Assembly (NCBI RefSeq): GCF_000331285.1 | Contig: NZ_ANFX01000032.1 | Span: 169,019-221,898 of the forward strand | Origin: Porphyrobacter sp. AAP82 | Lineage (GTDB): Bacteria > Pseudomonadota > Alphaproteobacteria > Sphingomonadales > Sphingomonadaceae | Direction: 5' to 3' | DNA: 52,880 bases | Part shown: piece after piece, positions 33,421 to 42,064 of the stretch | How positions within the stretch are numbered: position 1 is the stretch's first letter | Layout: every line of letters begins with the position of its first letter | Notes under the pieces: model-generated | Seen by the model: only the letters and a program-made list of their open reading frames with translations | Database searches by the model: none | What the model was told of the DNA's origin: nothing | Made by a program: the position numbers and the translations under genes

Positions 33421-34587
33421 ATGACCAATTACGGCGCGATGCAGAACGAGATCTACAACGCCGGACTGCGCGGCATCCTGCCCACCTGGCCGGTCGATTT
33501 CGCCGGCCTCGAAAAGCGCGCGCATCAGGCTCTGGGGCCGATGCTCACCAATTATGTCGCCGGCGGATGCGGGGACGAGCATACGCAGGACCAGAACGCG
33601 GCCGCCTTCCACCATTGGGGCATGGTGCCGCGCATGATGGTCGATTGTTCGACGCGCGACCTTTCGATCGAACTCTTCGGTCACCGCTACCCGACGCCGC
33701 TGTTCATGGCCCCCATCGGTTTGAACGGAGAAGCCTCGCAGGACCGCCATGGCGACCTCGCCGCCGCGCGCGCCTCGGCGCTGACGGGGGTGCCCTTCTG
33801 CGCCTCGACCCTCGCCAATGATCCGCTCGAGGAGGTGAAGGCGGCCTGCGGGGAGACGCCTGCGTGGTTCCAGCTCTATACGCCCAAGAACCGCGAACTG
33901 GCGACAAGCCTGATCCGCCGCGCCGAGGACGCCGGCTACACGGCGCTGGTGGTGACGCTCGATACCTGGGTGACCGGCTGGCGGCCGCGCGATCTCAACG
34001 CCTCGAATTTCCCGCAGCTGCGGGGCAAGGTGCTCCAGAACTACTTCACCGACCCCGTGTTCCGCTCGCTCCTGGCGCGCCCGCCCGAGGAAGACCCGGC
34101 CGCCGCGATCTTCACCTGGGCGGCCACCTTCGGCCAGGTGCTGACGTGGGAGGACATGGCGTGGTTCAAGTCCGTGACCAGGCTCCCCATCGTGCTGAAG
34201 GGCATCTGCCACCCCGACGACGCGCGCCGCGCGGTCGATTGCGGGGCGGACGCGGTCTATTGCTCGAACCATGGCGGGCGGCAGGCCAATGGCGGGATCG
34301 CGACCATCGACCTCCTGGCCGATGTGGTCGCGGCATCAGGCGACACCCCGGTGCTGTTTGACAGCGGAATCCGATCGGGCACCGATGCTGTCAAGGCGCT
34401 CGCGCTGGGTGCCCGCGCGGTCGGTGTCGGGCGGCCCTACACCTATGGTCTCGCGCTTGGCGGGGCCGAGGGCGCGGCGTGGGTGCTCCGCTCGATCCTT
34501 GCCGAGGCGGACCTGCTGATGGCGGTCAACGGCTACCCCACGCTGGCCGAAGTGCGCGCCGCCGGAGCCCGTCGCACCGGGCCCTAG
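33421..34587 (+). CDS. FMN-dependent alpha-hydroxyacid oxidase/dehydrogenase
   Basis: 388 residues from the ATG at 33421, preceded by an AGGGAGAG signal. The TIM-barrel flavoprotein pattern is clear: HRYPTPLFMAPIGLNG, FQLYTPKNRE, LPIVLKGI, the catalytic-His stretch YCSNHGGRQANGG and LGARAVGVGRPYTYGLALGG. Length and the long middle loop resemble lactate 2-monooxygenase-like members more than short glycolate oxidases. It oxidises an L-2-hydroxy acid, passing electrons to O2 or quinone. It stands alone; no operon partner is seen. A T6 run just after its stop (34592-34597) may aid termination. Confidence 0.88.
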   Translation: MTNYGAMQNEIYNAGLRGILPTWPVDFAGLEKRAHQALGPMLTNYVAGGCGDEHTQDQNAAAFHHWGMVPRMMVDCSTRDLSIELFGHRYPTPLFMAPIGLNGEASQDRHGDLAAARASALTGVPFCASTLANDPLEEVKAACGETPAWFQLYTPKNRELATSLIRRAEDAGYTALVVTLDTWVTGWRPRDLNASNFPQLRGKVLQNYFTDPVFRSLLARPPEEDPAAAIFTWAATFGQVLTWEDMAWFKSVTRLPIVLKGICHPDDARRAVDCGADAVYCSNHGGRQANGGIATIDLLADVVAASGDTPVLFDSGIRSGTDAVKALALGARAVGVGRPYTYGLALGGAEGAAWVLRSILAEADLLMAVNGYPTLAEVRAAGARRTGP

Positions 34588-34749
34588 GGGGTTTTTTGCC
34601 ACACCCCGGGAACAAACCCGGATGGACATGCTTCAGGATATTGACGCCCGCCTAAGGAAATTTGCGCAGGCGCACGATACGACTCGTTTATCCACAGCTT
34701 TGGTGTTAGCTACTGCAACTTAAAAATACGCGATTCGGGGACGCGACTG

Positions 34750-34899
34750 ATGGAAAAACCGACTTTCTGGTCGAGCCGGCCAGATCCGATGCGCCGCACT
34801 GTCTGTTTTTACGACGAGGCATCGCGCCAGGCGCGCTATGGCCGCATCCAGCCGATGGAACAGCAGCCCCGGTCCCTGCTCTCGCGCTTTCTCGGCTAA
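34750..34899 (+). CDS. Small unknown protein, 49 residues
   Basis: A 49-codon reading frame from ATG 34750 to TAA 34899, with GGGGA at 34737-34741 as ribosome binding site and coding-like third-base GC use. The product begins MEKPTFWSSRPDPMRRT, contains CFYDEASRQARYGRIQP and ends RSLLSRFLG. It is basic with no hydrophobic segment. It ends tail to tail with the aldehyde dehydrogenase gene, the two stops overlapping by 4 bases. Not recognised; it looks real from its signal and codon use. The gap 34588-34749 contains otherwise only AT-rich promoter-like sequence. Confidence 0.6.
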   Translation: MEKPTFWSSRPDPMRRTVCFYDEASRQARYGRIQPMEQQPRSLLSRFLG

Positions 34900-36350
34900 C
34901 CGCCAGATTTCGCCAGCATCACCAGCTTGGTGTCGGTGAAGGCGAGGTAACCTTCCTCTCCGCCTTCCGATCCGAAGCCGCTGTCGCCGACCCCGCCGAA
35001 CGGGGTTTCGGGTGAAGAGACGATAAGCTGGTTGATCCCCACCATCCCGGCCCGCAGGCTGCGGCCGAGGTAATGCGCCTCGTCGAGATTGCCCGAGAAG
35101 GCATAAGCGGCAAGGCCGTAGCGCAGGCTGTTGGCGATGCCGACCGCATCCTCGATCGTGTCGAAGGGGACGATCCCGGCGATGGGGCCGAACGGCTCTT
35201 CGGTCATGAAGCGGCTGTCGGGCGCGGGGTTGGCGATGACGGTGGGCTGGAAGAAGAACCCGCTGCCCTCGATCGCCGCGCCGCCGGTCACCACCTCGCC
35301 GCGGGTCCCGCCCGTATCGGCGACCACCTGCTGCATCGCGGCAATGCGCCTTGCGTGGGCGAGCGGGCCCATGTCGACGCTATCGTCCGCGCCCGGATCG
35401 CCGACCTTGAGCTTGCTCGCGACCGCGGCAAAATCGGCGACGAAGCTGTCGTAGATCTCGCGCGCCACCAGAAAACGGGTCGGCGAGACGCACACCTGCC
35501 CTGCATTGCGGAACTTGGTCAGCGCGCACATCACCGCCGCACGCGCGACATCGGCGTGCTTGCTGACGATCACCGGCGCGTGCCCGCCCAGTTCGGGCGC
35601 AAACCGCTTCATGTGGGTCGCCGCGAGCGCGCCCAGCTGCTTGCCGATCGCGGTCGATCCGGTGAAGCTCACCTTGCGGGTGACGGGCGAGGCGACGAGG
35701 CGCTCGGCAATCGGACCGGGATCGCCATGGACGAGATTGAGCACGCCCGCCGGCACGCCTGCATCGACGAAGCACTGGACCAGCAGCTGTGCGCTGCCCG
35801 GCGTGTTTTCGGCCGGTTTCAGGATCGCGGTGCACCCGGCCGCGAGCGCGCCCGCGATCTTCTTGGCAGGCAGGTTCACCGGGAAGTTCCACGGGGTGAG
35901 CAGCACCGCCGGGCCAATCGGCTCATGCGTCACCATCTGCGCGATCAGCTGGGTCCCGCGCGTCGGGATCAGCCGGCCGCCGCGGCGCTTGGCTTCCTCG
36001 CCGAGGAAGTGGAGCACATCGACCGAGCCGGTGATCTCGCCCAGCGCCTGCGCGCGCGGCTTGCCCATTTCGGCCGTGACAACCCTTGCGATCTCCGGCG
36101 CCCGCTCGCGCAGCAGATCGGCAGCGCGGCGCAGGATGGCGTGACGCTCCGCCCCCGAGGTCGCGCTCCACGCCGGGAAGGCATAGCCTGCCGCCTTCAA
36201 TGCGGCATCGAGCTGGGCGGGGCCCGCCTTGGGGCACTGCGCGATGGCGGCACCGGTCGCCGGGTTCACGACATCCATCACCCCCGCATCGCCGTTTTCC
36301 ACCCACTGGCCGGCAATGAACATCTTGAGGGTCGGGTAGGCGGCGGTCAT
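34896..36350 (-). CDS. NAD(P)-dependent aldehyde dehydrogenase (succinate-semialdehyde type)
   Basis: 484 residues, full length. Motifs: LTPWNFPVNLPAKKIAGALA, the catalytic Glu in ELGGHAPVIV, the catalytic Cys in FRNAGQVCVSPTRFLV and the cofactor region FTGSTAIGKQL. The sequence is closest in style to GabD-like succinate-semialdehyde dehydrogenases. It is the third gene of the leftward maiA / fumarylacetoacetase-type operon, 66 bases after it. In aromatic or amino-acid degradation it would oxidise an aldehyde intermediate; the exact substrate is open. Confidence 0.9.
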   Translation of the reverse strand: MTAAYPTLKMFIAGQWVENGDAGVMDVVNPATGAAIAQCPKAGPAQLDAALKAAGYAFPAWSATSGAERHAILRRAADLLRERAPEIARVVTAEMGKPRAQALGEITGSVDVLHFLGEEAKRRGGRLIPTRGTQLIAQMVTHEPIGPAVLLTPWNFPVNLPAKKIAGALAAGCTAILKPAENTPGSAQLLVQCFVDAGVPAGVLNLVHGDPGPIAERLVASPVTRKVSFTGSTAIGKQLGALAATHMKRFAPELGGHAPVIVSKHADVARAAVMCALTKFRNAGQVCVSPTRFLVAREIYDSFVADFAAVASKLKVGDPGADDSVDMGPLAHARRIAAMQQVVADTGGTRGEVVTGGAAIEGSGFFFQPTVIANPAPDSRFMTEEPFGPIAGIVPFDTIEDAVGIANSLRYGLAAYAFSGNLDEAHYLGRSLRAGMVGINQLIVSSPETPFGGVGDSGFGSEGGEEGYLAFTDTKLVMLAKSGG

Positions 36351-36416
36351 GGAGCGTTCCTTCAGGGGGGATGGGCAGGAGGCCTAGGTGGGGTCGGGCG
36401 GGATCGGGACAAGCCC

Positions 36417-37427
36417 CTATACGGCGACAACGTGCTGTTCGATCGCGCCGAAGATCGAATGATTGTCGCGATCGCGCATCTCGATCCGCACCGCGTCGCC
36501 CGCTTGCATGAAGGGGGTCCTGGGCGCGCCGTCCTCGATGGTCTCGATCATGCGGATTTCGGCGATGCACGAATAGCCCGCGCCGCCTTCGCTGACCGGC
36601 TTGCCCGGCCCGCCATCGGCGCCCTTGTTCGAGACCGTGCCGGTGCCGATGATCGTGCCCGCAGCAAGATTGCGGGTCCTGGCCGCGTGCGCCACCAGCT
36701 GCGCGAGGTTGAAGGTCGCGTCCGCCCCGGCATTTGCCCGGCCGAAGGGCGCACCGTTCAGTTCAACCCTCAGCGGCAGGTGGATCAGGCAGTCCGCCCA
36801 GGCATCGCCCAGCTCGTCGGGCGTCACCGCGACCGGCGAGAAGGCGCTGGCGGGCTTGGACTGGAAGAAGCCGAAGCCCTTTTCCAGCTCGGCCGGGATC
36901 AGGCCGCGCAAGGAAACGTCGTTGACCAGCATCAGCAGGCGGATATGCGCGGCAGCCTCCTCCGGCGTCACCCCCATCGGCACATCGCCGGTGATGCAGG
37001 CGATCTCGCCCTCCATGTCGCAGCCCCAGGCAGGGTCGCTAAGCGGGATGTCCTGACGCGGACGCAGGAAGCTGTCCGATCCGCCCTGATACATCAGCGG
37101 GTCGTGGTAGAAACGCTCGGGCACCTTGGCCCCGCGCGCCTGCCGGACGAGCTCCACGTGGTTGATATAGGCGCTGCCATCGGCCCACTGGTAGGCGCGC
37201 GGCAGGGGCGAGTGCGCCTGGCGTTCGTGGAAGCGCTCGCACGGCACCGCCTCGTGCTCGACATCGCGGGCGAGCACTTCGAGCTCGGGCGCGACCCGCT
37301 CCCAGTTGTCGAGCGCGGCCTGCATGGTCGGCGCGATGTAGCCTGCCGCACAGCAGCGGGTGAGGTCCTTGCTGACCACCACCAGCATCCCGTCGCGCGT
37401 GCCGTTGTCGAGGGTTGCGAGTTTCAT
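36417..37427 (-). CDS. Fumarylacetoacetate hydrolase family protein
   Basis: 336 residues. The metal site of the FAH fold is seen in WGCDMEGEIACITGDVP, with the following LLMLVNDVSLRGL, GFFQSKPASAFSP and IIGTGTVSNKG. Next to maleylacetoacetate isomerase (26 bases upstream) it probably hydrolyses fumarylacetoacetate to fumarate and acetoacetate, the last step of tyrosine/homogentisate degradation. It is shorter than the eukaryotic type fumarylacetoacetase (about 420), as in many bacteria, so another beta-diketone or pyruvate hydrolase remains possible. Confidence 0.88.
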   Translation of the reverse strand: MKLATLDNGTRDGMLVVVSKDLTRCCAAGYIAPTMQAALDNWERVAPELEVLARDVEHEAVPCERFHERQAHSPLPRAYQWADGSAYINHVELVRQARGAKVPERFYHDPLMYQGGSDSFLRPRQDIPLSDPAWGCDMEGEIACITGDVPMGVTPEEAAAHIRLLMLVNDVSLRGLIPAELEKGFGFFQSKPASAFSPVAVTPDELGDAWADCLIHLPLRVELNGAPFGRANAGADATFNLAQLVAHAARTRNLAAGTIIGTGTVSNKGADGGPGKPVSEGGAGYSCIAEIRMIETIEDGAPRTPFMQAGDAVRIEMRDRDNHSIFGAIEQHVVAV

Positions 37428-37453
37428 GTCTTGTCCTCCCGAGACCTATGTAT

Positions 37454-38089
37454 TTATACCGCGTCGATCTGCCTGTCGGGGTGCGCCGCTGCAAAGGCGG
37501 GGAGCGCGAGGCAGGCGGCCTCGATGCGGGTCATGTGGGGGCTTGCCGACAGGTCGTAGGCAAAGCGCCGCGCGTTGGCGAGCTGCGGGACCAGCACGAT
37601 CTCGAACAGCCCCGGCGCGCCGGCGTGGAGGAAATCCCCCGTCCCCAGCTGTGTGAGGCGGGCTTCGACCGGATCGAGCGTGCGCTTCAGCCAGGTGCGG
37701 TACCAGATGTCGATCTCGTCCTGGGTATGGCCGAGCGGGTCTTTCAGATATTTGAGCACCGGCAGGTTGTTCACCGCGTGGATTTCGGTCGCGATCCCGT
37801 AGGCGAGTTCGCGTGCCGTGTAGCGCGCCTCGATATCGGCAGGCAGGAAGGGCGGAGCCGGATAGGCCTCGTCAAGCCATTCGAGCAGCGCCATCGATTG
37901 CGCGCGGTCACGCCCGCCCGCTTCGAGCATCGGAAGCGAGCCGAAGGGATTGCGCTGCGTGAAGGCGGCATCCTTGTTTTCGCCGGTGCGCAGATCGACA
38001 GGGATGTTCTCGTAGGCGAGGCCCTTGAGGTTAAGGGCAATGCGCAGGCGGTAGGAGGTGGACGAGCGGAAGTAGCCGTAGAGTTTCAT
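37454..38089 (-). CDS. maiA: Maleylacetoacetate isomerase (zeta-class GST)
   Basis: 211 residues from the ATG at 38089, matching the family start MKLYGYFRSSTSYR, which includes the SSTSYR glutathione-activating motif. Other blocks: IPVDLRTGENKD, FGSLPMLEAGG and EIHAVNNLPVLKYL. It isomerises maleylacetoacetate to fumarylacetoacetate using glutathione. It is first of the maiA - FAH - aldehyde dehydrogenase transcription unit on the minus strand. No homogentisate dioxygenase is in the window. Confidence 0.93.
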   Translation of the reverse strand: MKLYGYFRSSTSYRLRIALNLKGLAYENIPVDLRTGENKDAAFTQRNPFGSLPMLEAGGRDRAQSMALLEWLDEAYPAPPFLPADIEARYTARELAYGIATEIHAVNNLPVLKYLKDPLGHTQDEIDIWYRTWLKRTLDPVEARLTQLGTGDFLHAGAPGLFEIVLVPQLANARRFAYDLSASPHMTRIEAACLALPAFAAAHPDRQIDAV

Positions 38090-38360
38090 GCTTTTGCTTT
38101 CCGCACCCCATCCGGCGCGCGACATCCTCGCTCACGCGGCCTTTCGGCCCGGTGTCCCGCCTGGCGCGGTTCAGCTTCGCTTCCGCTGCGGGCGGCCGTC
38201 CAGCCTTGCGGGCCAATCGGCCCGAGGCCCGTGACGGCAAATCCCGGCATGGGGGCGCCTGCTTGCCTTACAGCCACACGCAATTGCTCCTGCCTGTCTT
38301 GCTCGTCCCAGCCATTGCAGGGTTCAGGCGGGGGAGCAAGGGGCGGAGCGTGGTTGCCGC
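38090..38360. other. GC-rich intergenic stretch without a supported gene
   Basis: 271 bases between maiA and the receiver gene. It holds several short GC-rich inverted repeats (for example GGCCTTTCGGCC near 38139 and GGGCCAATCGGCCC near 38211). Open frames on the minus strand give low-complexity Arg/Ala/Gly/Pro peptides, unlike the neighbours. It may be a dispersed repeat or a decayed sequence. No promoter or RNA gene is recognisable. Confidence 0.4.
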
Positions 38361-38717
38361 TCAGGCCGGGGTCAGCGCGCGGCTCACCGCGCCGAGCAGT
38401 TCGGCCGGCGGGCAGGGCTTCACCAGCGTCGTCGCCGTGGGAAAGCGCATCGCCAGCGCGCGCGTGTCCTCGGGATCGGAATGGAGGATCACCGGCACAT
38501 TCTCGTCGATGAGCTTCTGCGCCAGTTCCAGGCTCAGCCCGTCAGCCAGCTCGATATCGAGCAGCGCCACATCGGGGCGTTCCTTCTGGCAGGCGAGCAT
38601 CGCCGAGGAAATCCCGGCATGCGGCCCTTCCACCTCGTAACCCGCTTCTTCGAAGGTATCGCACAGATCGAAGCCGGTTATGTACTCGTCTTCGGCCACC
38701 AAGATTCGCAAAGTCAT
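38361..38717 (-). CDS. Stand-alone receiver-domain response regulator
   Basis: 118 residues, a single receiver domain: acidic pair in ILVAEDEYIT, phospho-acceptor Asp in VALLDIELADG, Ser in ILHSDPED and Lys in TTLVKPCPP. There is no output domain, so it acts by protein contact or phosphate relay. No kinase gene adjoins it; the hybrid kinase at 23151 is far away in the same window. It may belong to the general-stress or cell-cycle signalling type single-domain regulators common in alphaproteobacteria; that is a guess. Confidence 0.92.
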   Translation of the reverse strand: MTLRILVAEDEYITGFDLCDTFEEAGYEVEGPHAGISSAMLACQKERPDVALLDIELADGLSLELAQKLIDENVPVILHSDPEDTRALAMRFPTATTLVKPCPPAELLGAVSRALTPA

Positions 38718-38790
38718 CGGTTCTCTCCCGTGTTAACGAATCCCATGAGCGGGACTGTATCACGGTTTGGACGTCAAACTGCGCGGAATC

Positions 38791-39369
38791 TCATCCATTA
38801 TTGCCGAATCTTGCGGTGAAGCCCGCCTCGTCTCCCGCAGCGAGAAATCGCGCCTGCTCGACCCACTGGTCGCGGTTGATACGGCCCGAGAAACGGCCGA
38901 GCCTGGCGTCGATGCGCTCGATCTCCTCGGGGGTCCAGGCGGCGATCTGGGCGAAGGTGGTGATGCCGAATTCGCCGAGCAAGGCAGCAAGCTTGGGGCC
39001 GAGGCCCTTGATGCGGGTGAGGTCGTCGGCCGGACCCGCGGCGGCCGGCGCGGGCGCGGGCGCGGGGTCGGGGGCGGGTCCGGCCTCCTCGTCGGTGCCG
39101 AGCGGCGCGGCGGAGGTGACCTGCGCATTGGCCATCGCCGACAGCTCGCCCTGGATGATCTCGATCCCGCGCGGCGCGTCGATCAGCGCCTGGTTGCGCT
39201 GGGCAGGGGCCGCGCCGTCCTCCAGCACGTCGCGGAAAATGCCGGGCGCGCCCTCCTCGCCCGTCACCCGGGCGCGGCGACTGGTGCGGCTGATGATCCA
39301 CACCAGCACCGCCAGAAGGGCCAGCGCGATGAGGATCAGCGGGAGATAGGCGGTCAGATCGGCGGACAT
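38791..39369 (-). CDS. Membrane-anchored helix-hairpin-helix protein
   Basis: 192 residues. An N-terminal transmembrane segment (LPLILIALALLAVLVWIIS, about residues 9-27) is followed by a basic stretch and an Ala/Pro-rich linker (about 95-115). A C-terminal helix-hairpin-helix-type unit follows: DDLTRIKGLGPKLAALLGEF, GITTFAQIAAWTPEEIERID, then RFSGRINRDQWVEQARFLAAG. Such modules bind DNA or proteins and recur in alphaproteobacteria next to membrane helices. Function unknown. Confidence 0.85.
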   Translation of the reverse strand: MSADLTAYLPLILIALALLAVLVWIISRTSRRARVTGEEGAPGIFRDVLEDGAAPAQRNQALIDAPRGIEIIQGELSAMANAQVTSAAPLGTDEEAGPAPDPAPAPAPAAAGPADDLTRIKGLGPKLAALLGEFGITTFAQIAAWTPEEIERIDARLGRFSGRINRDQWVEQARFLAAGDEAGFTARFGNNG

Positions 39370-39461
39370 GGGGGCGGGGGTCTCCGGTGGGAATCGCTAA
39401 GAAGTCGGGCGCTTTAGCAGTCTGCGCGCGCTTCGCCCATGCACCAGGTTGGTGCAAGGCT

Positions 39462-41009
39462 TCAGGCGAGGTCGGTCGCCGGATCGGGGACAACCTGCTT
39501 GCGGAACAAGACCTTGTCGTCCTCGCCGAAGCCGCGCCGCCACACCACCAGCGCATAGACGCCGAGCACTGCGGGGATGCCGAGGACGAGCTCGGCCCAT
39601 TCGGGCGCCCAGGTGAAGGCATAGCCTACCACCACCGCAGGGGCAGCGGCGTGGACCAGCGCCCAGCGCCAGTTGGAGACCGGAGCGCCCAGCAGCCGCT
39701 TCAAGAGCAGCGCCTTCACCAGGCTCGAAACCGCCAGCGCCACCATCAGCGCGCCGGCCGCGCCTGCCGCCTCGAAGCCGTTGCCGAGCCCGAGGCGGTC
39801 CGCCGCCTCGATCAGCGCGATCGTCAGGCCCGCCTGCAAGCCGATGATCGCGACCGAGATCGCCAGATTGCGCTTCCTGGCGATATAGACCAGCACGCTT
39901 TCCGAGACGACCGCCATCGAGGCGGCGACCTCGGCGGCGAGCAGCAGGGCGAGCGCGGCGGTGCCCGCGACATAGTCCGGCCCCCACAGCCCCATCACCG
40001 CCTCGCCCGGCACGCCGAGCATCAGCGCGATGCCCAGCTGCACGGCGATGATCCAGAACCCCACCTGCCGCACCTGCGCGGCGATCGCCGCCATGTTGCC
40101 GGTGCGCAGGTTCTTGGTGATGACCGGCGAGAGGATCGGCTCGAAGCTGGTCTTGAGCTTCTGCGGAAGGGACGCGATCTGCTGGGCGGCATAATAGATG
40201 CCCACCGCCTGCGGCGGCGCGAACAGGCCGAGGATGAAGATGTCGAGCAGCCGCGTGCCGCGCTCGATCGCGTCGGCGCCGACCAGCGGGAAGGCGCGCG
40301 CCGCCATCGCCGCCATCGCCCGCGGGCGCGGCTGCCAGCCGCGCGGCAGGCCATAGGTGCGCAGGAACGGCCAGGCGGTGGTCAGCAAGGCGGCGAAGAT
40401 CGAGACGATATAGGCCAGCGCCAGCCCGCTCTCGCGCGTGGCGGGCAGGGTGAAGAACACCCCTGCGCCGATCGAGATCGTCCACGGCTCGATGATCGCG
40501 CGGGCGCGCACCGTGGTCGCGATATCGAAGCGGTAGGCTTGCGCTGCGAGCAGGATCTCGGTGACGGCAAAGGCGGGGATGGTGGCGACCAGCCAGATGT
40601 CCCAGGCTGAGTTCATCCCGTTGGGGAACATCGGCTCGGGGAAAACCAGCAGCACCCCCGCCGCCACCGCCGAATAGCCGAGCGCCAGCAGGATGCCATC
40701 GTAGACGAGATTGGTCTCGGCCCCGCGGTCCTCGCCCGCGCCCTCGGACAGGCGCTGCGCAAGGCCGCGCTTCTCGCCCAGCGAGCACACCAGCGCGATG
40801 ATCTCGATCAGCACCAGCGCCGAAGCGAAGCGGCCCAGCGCCTCGGCACCGTAAAGGCGGGTGGCGATGACGAGGAAGGGGATGCGCGCGATCAGCCGGA
40901 TCACGAAGCCCAGCGTATTGGTGCGCCCGCCCTTGGCGAGCCTGGCGAGATCGTCGGTGTCGTCTGCGGCGGGAGGGGCGGCAGGGGAGGCGGCGGGAAG
41001 CGTGGTCAA
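39462..41009 (-). CDS. Polysaccharide/lipopolysaccharide flippase (MATE/Wzx-like)
   Basis: 515 residues using a TTG start at 41009 that overlaps the gpsA stop (TTGA); no ATG or GTG fits better. After an Ala/Pro-rich leader the protein has about 12-14 hydrophobic helices, beginning LGFVIRLIARIPFLVIATRLYG and ending GVYALVVWRRGFG. It resembles the oligosaccharide flippase family that moves lipid-linked sugars across the inner membrane. No glycosyltransferase adjoins, so the cargo is unknown. It is coupled to gpsA. Confidence 0.85.
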   Translation of the reverse strand: MTTLPAASPAAPPAADDTDDLARLAKGGRTNTLGFVIRLIARIPFLVIATRLYGAEALGRFASALVLIEIIALVCSLGEKRGLAQRLSEGAGEDRGAETNLVYDGILLALGYSAVAAGVLLVFPEPMFPNGMNSAWDIWLVATIPAFAVTEILLAAQAYRFDIATTVRARAIIEPWTISIGAGVFFTLPATRESGLALAYIVSIFAALLTTAWPFLRTYGLPRGWQPRPRAMAAMAARAFPLVGADAIERGTRLLDIFILGLFAPPQAVGIYYAAQQIASLPQKLKTSFEPILSPVITKNLRTGNMAAIAAQVRQVGFWIIAVQLGIALMLGVPGEAVMGLWGPDYVAGTAALALLLAAEVAASMAVVSESVLVYIARKRNLAISVAIIGLQAGLTIALIEAADRLGLGNGFEAAGAAGALMVALAVSSLVKALLLKRLLGAPVSNWRWALVHAAAPAVVVGYAFTWAPEWAELVLGIPAVLGVYALVVWRRGFGEDDKVLFRKQVVPDPATDLA

Positions 41010-42064
41010 GCGCGCTGGTCCCGTTCGGCCCCGTCGCGCTCGGCTTTCAGCGGGCGGGCGAGCAAGCCGGCAACCACGGCGCGCGCATCCTCGCCCTTGA
41101 GGATCGCATCGACTGCGGCGACGATCGGCATCGGGATGCCGCGTTCTTGCGCCAGTCCGGCGAGCACGGGGGCGGTATGCGCGCCCTCGGCAACGGTGCG
41201 GCGGTCGGCCATGAGGCCGGCAGCCGAAGCGCCTTCGCCCCCCGATTCTCCCAGCGCCTTGCCGAGGCTGAAGTTGCGGCTCGAGGTCGAGGAACAGGTC
41301 AGCACCAGATCGCCCAGCCCGCACAGGCCCGAGAGCGTCTCGGCCCGCGCGCCCAGCGCCTCGCCGAAGCGCAGCATCTCGGCATAGCCGCGCGCAATCA
41401 GTGCCGCGCGCGCGTTCTGGCCGAGGCCGAGGCCTTCGACCACACCGCAGGCGATGGCGAGCACATTCTTGACCGCGCCGCCGATCTCGGCGCCCGCGAC
41501 ATCGTCGGAGTAATAGGGCCGGAAGGCGGGCCGCGCGAGCGCGGGGGCGAGGCGCTCCCACTGTTCGCGGCCTCCCGAGCAGGCGAGGGTGACGGCGGTG
41601 GGGAGGCCAGCGGCGACCTCGTGCGCGAAGGTCGGGCCGGAAAGGACCGCGACCGCGCTGCCCGGCGCCGCCTCGCGGGCGACGTCGTTCATCAGCCTGC
41701 CGGTCCCTGCCTCGATGCCCTTGGAGCACAGCACCAGATCGCGGGGGTAGGCGGGAAGGCTCGCCAGCACGCGGCCGAGCACCTGCGCAGGGGTCACGAC
41801 CAGCACGGTGTCGAGTTGCGCGAGGTCCGCCAGCTCCGCTGTCGCGCGGATGGTCGGGGCAAGGGTCGCCGAGGGCAGGTAGAGCGGGTTGCGGTGTCCG
41901 GCGTTGACCGCTTCGACCACCTCGGGCTCATAGGCCCACAGGATCACCTCGCGCCCGTCGCAGCTCAGCATCTGGGCCAGCGCCGTGCCCCATGCGCCCG
42001 CGCCGATGACGCCGATGGTTTCGAGGTCGCTCATGCCCACGCCGGTCGTGCCCACGCCGCTCAT
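41006..42064 (-). CDS. gpsA: NAD(P)-dependent glycerol-3-phosphate dehydrogenase
   Basis: 352 residues. Rossmann motif [16 protein letters not shown], then [32 protein letters not shown], the catalytic Lys in [13 protein letters not shown] and [10 protein letters not shown]. It reduces dihydroxyacetone phosphate to glycerol 3-phosphate for phospholipid synthesis. The ATG at 42064 overlaps the tsaD stop (ATGA); a second ATG ten codons later (MSDLE) could be the true start. tsaD-gpsA pairing is common in alphaproteobacteria. Confidence 0.96.
   Translation of the reverse strand: MSGVGTTGVGMSDLETIGVIGAGAWGTALAQMLSCDGREVILWAYEPEVVEAVNAGHRNPLYLPSATLAPTIRATAELADLAQLDTVLVVTPAQVLGRVLASLPAYPRDLVLCSKGIEAGTGRLMNDVAREAAPGSAVAVLSGPTFAHEVAAGLPTAVTLACSGGREQWERLAPALARPAFRPYYSDDVAGAEIGGAVKNVLAIACGVVEGLGLGQNARAALIARGYAEMLRFGEALGARAETLSGLCGLGDLVLTCSSTSSRNFSLGKALGESGGEGASAAGLMADRRTVAEGAHTAPVLAGLAQERGIPMPIVAAVDAILKGEDARAVVAGLLARPLKAERDGAERDQRA

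Noticed and set aside
34581..34600. Terminator after the FMN-dependent oxidase gene
   Set aside because: A T6 run follows GGGGG, but no stable upstream hairpin could be drawn with confidence, so it is only mentioned in the gene entry.
38086..38283. Minus-strand 65-codon frame before maiA
   Set aside because: Arg/Ala/Gly/Pro-rich product with no motif, overlapping the maiA start region and short palindromes; probably noncoding.
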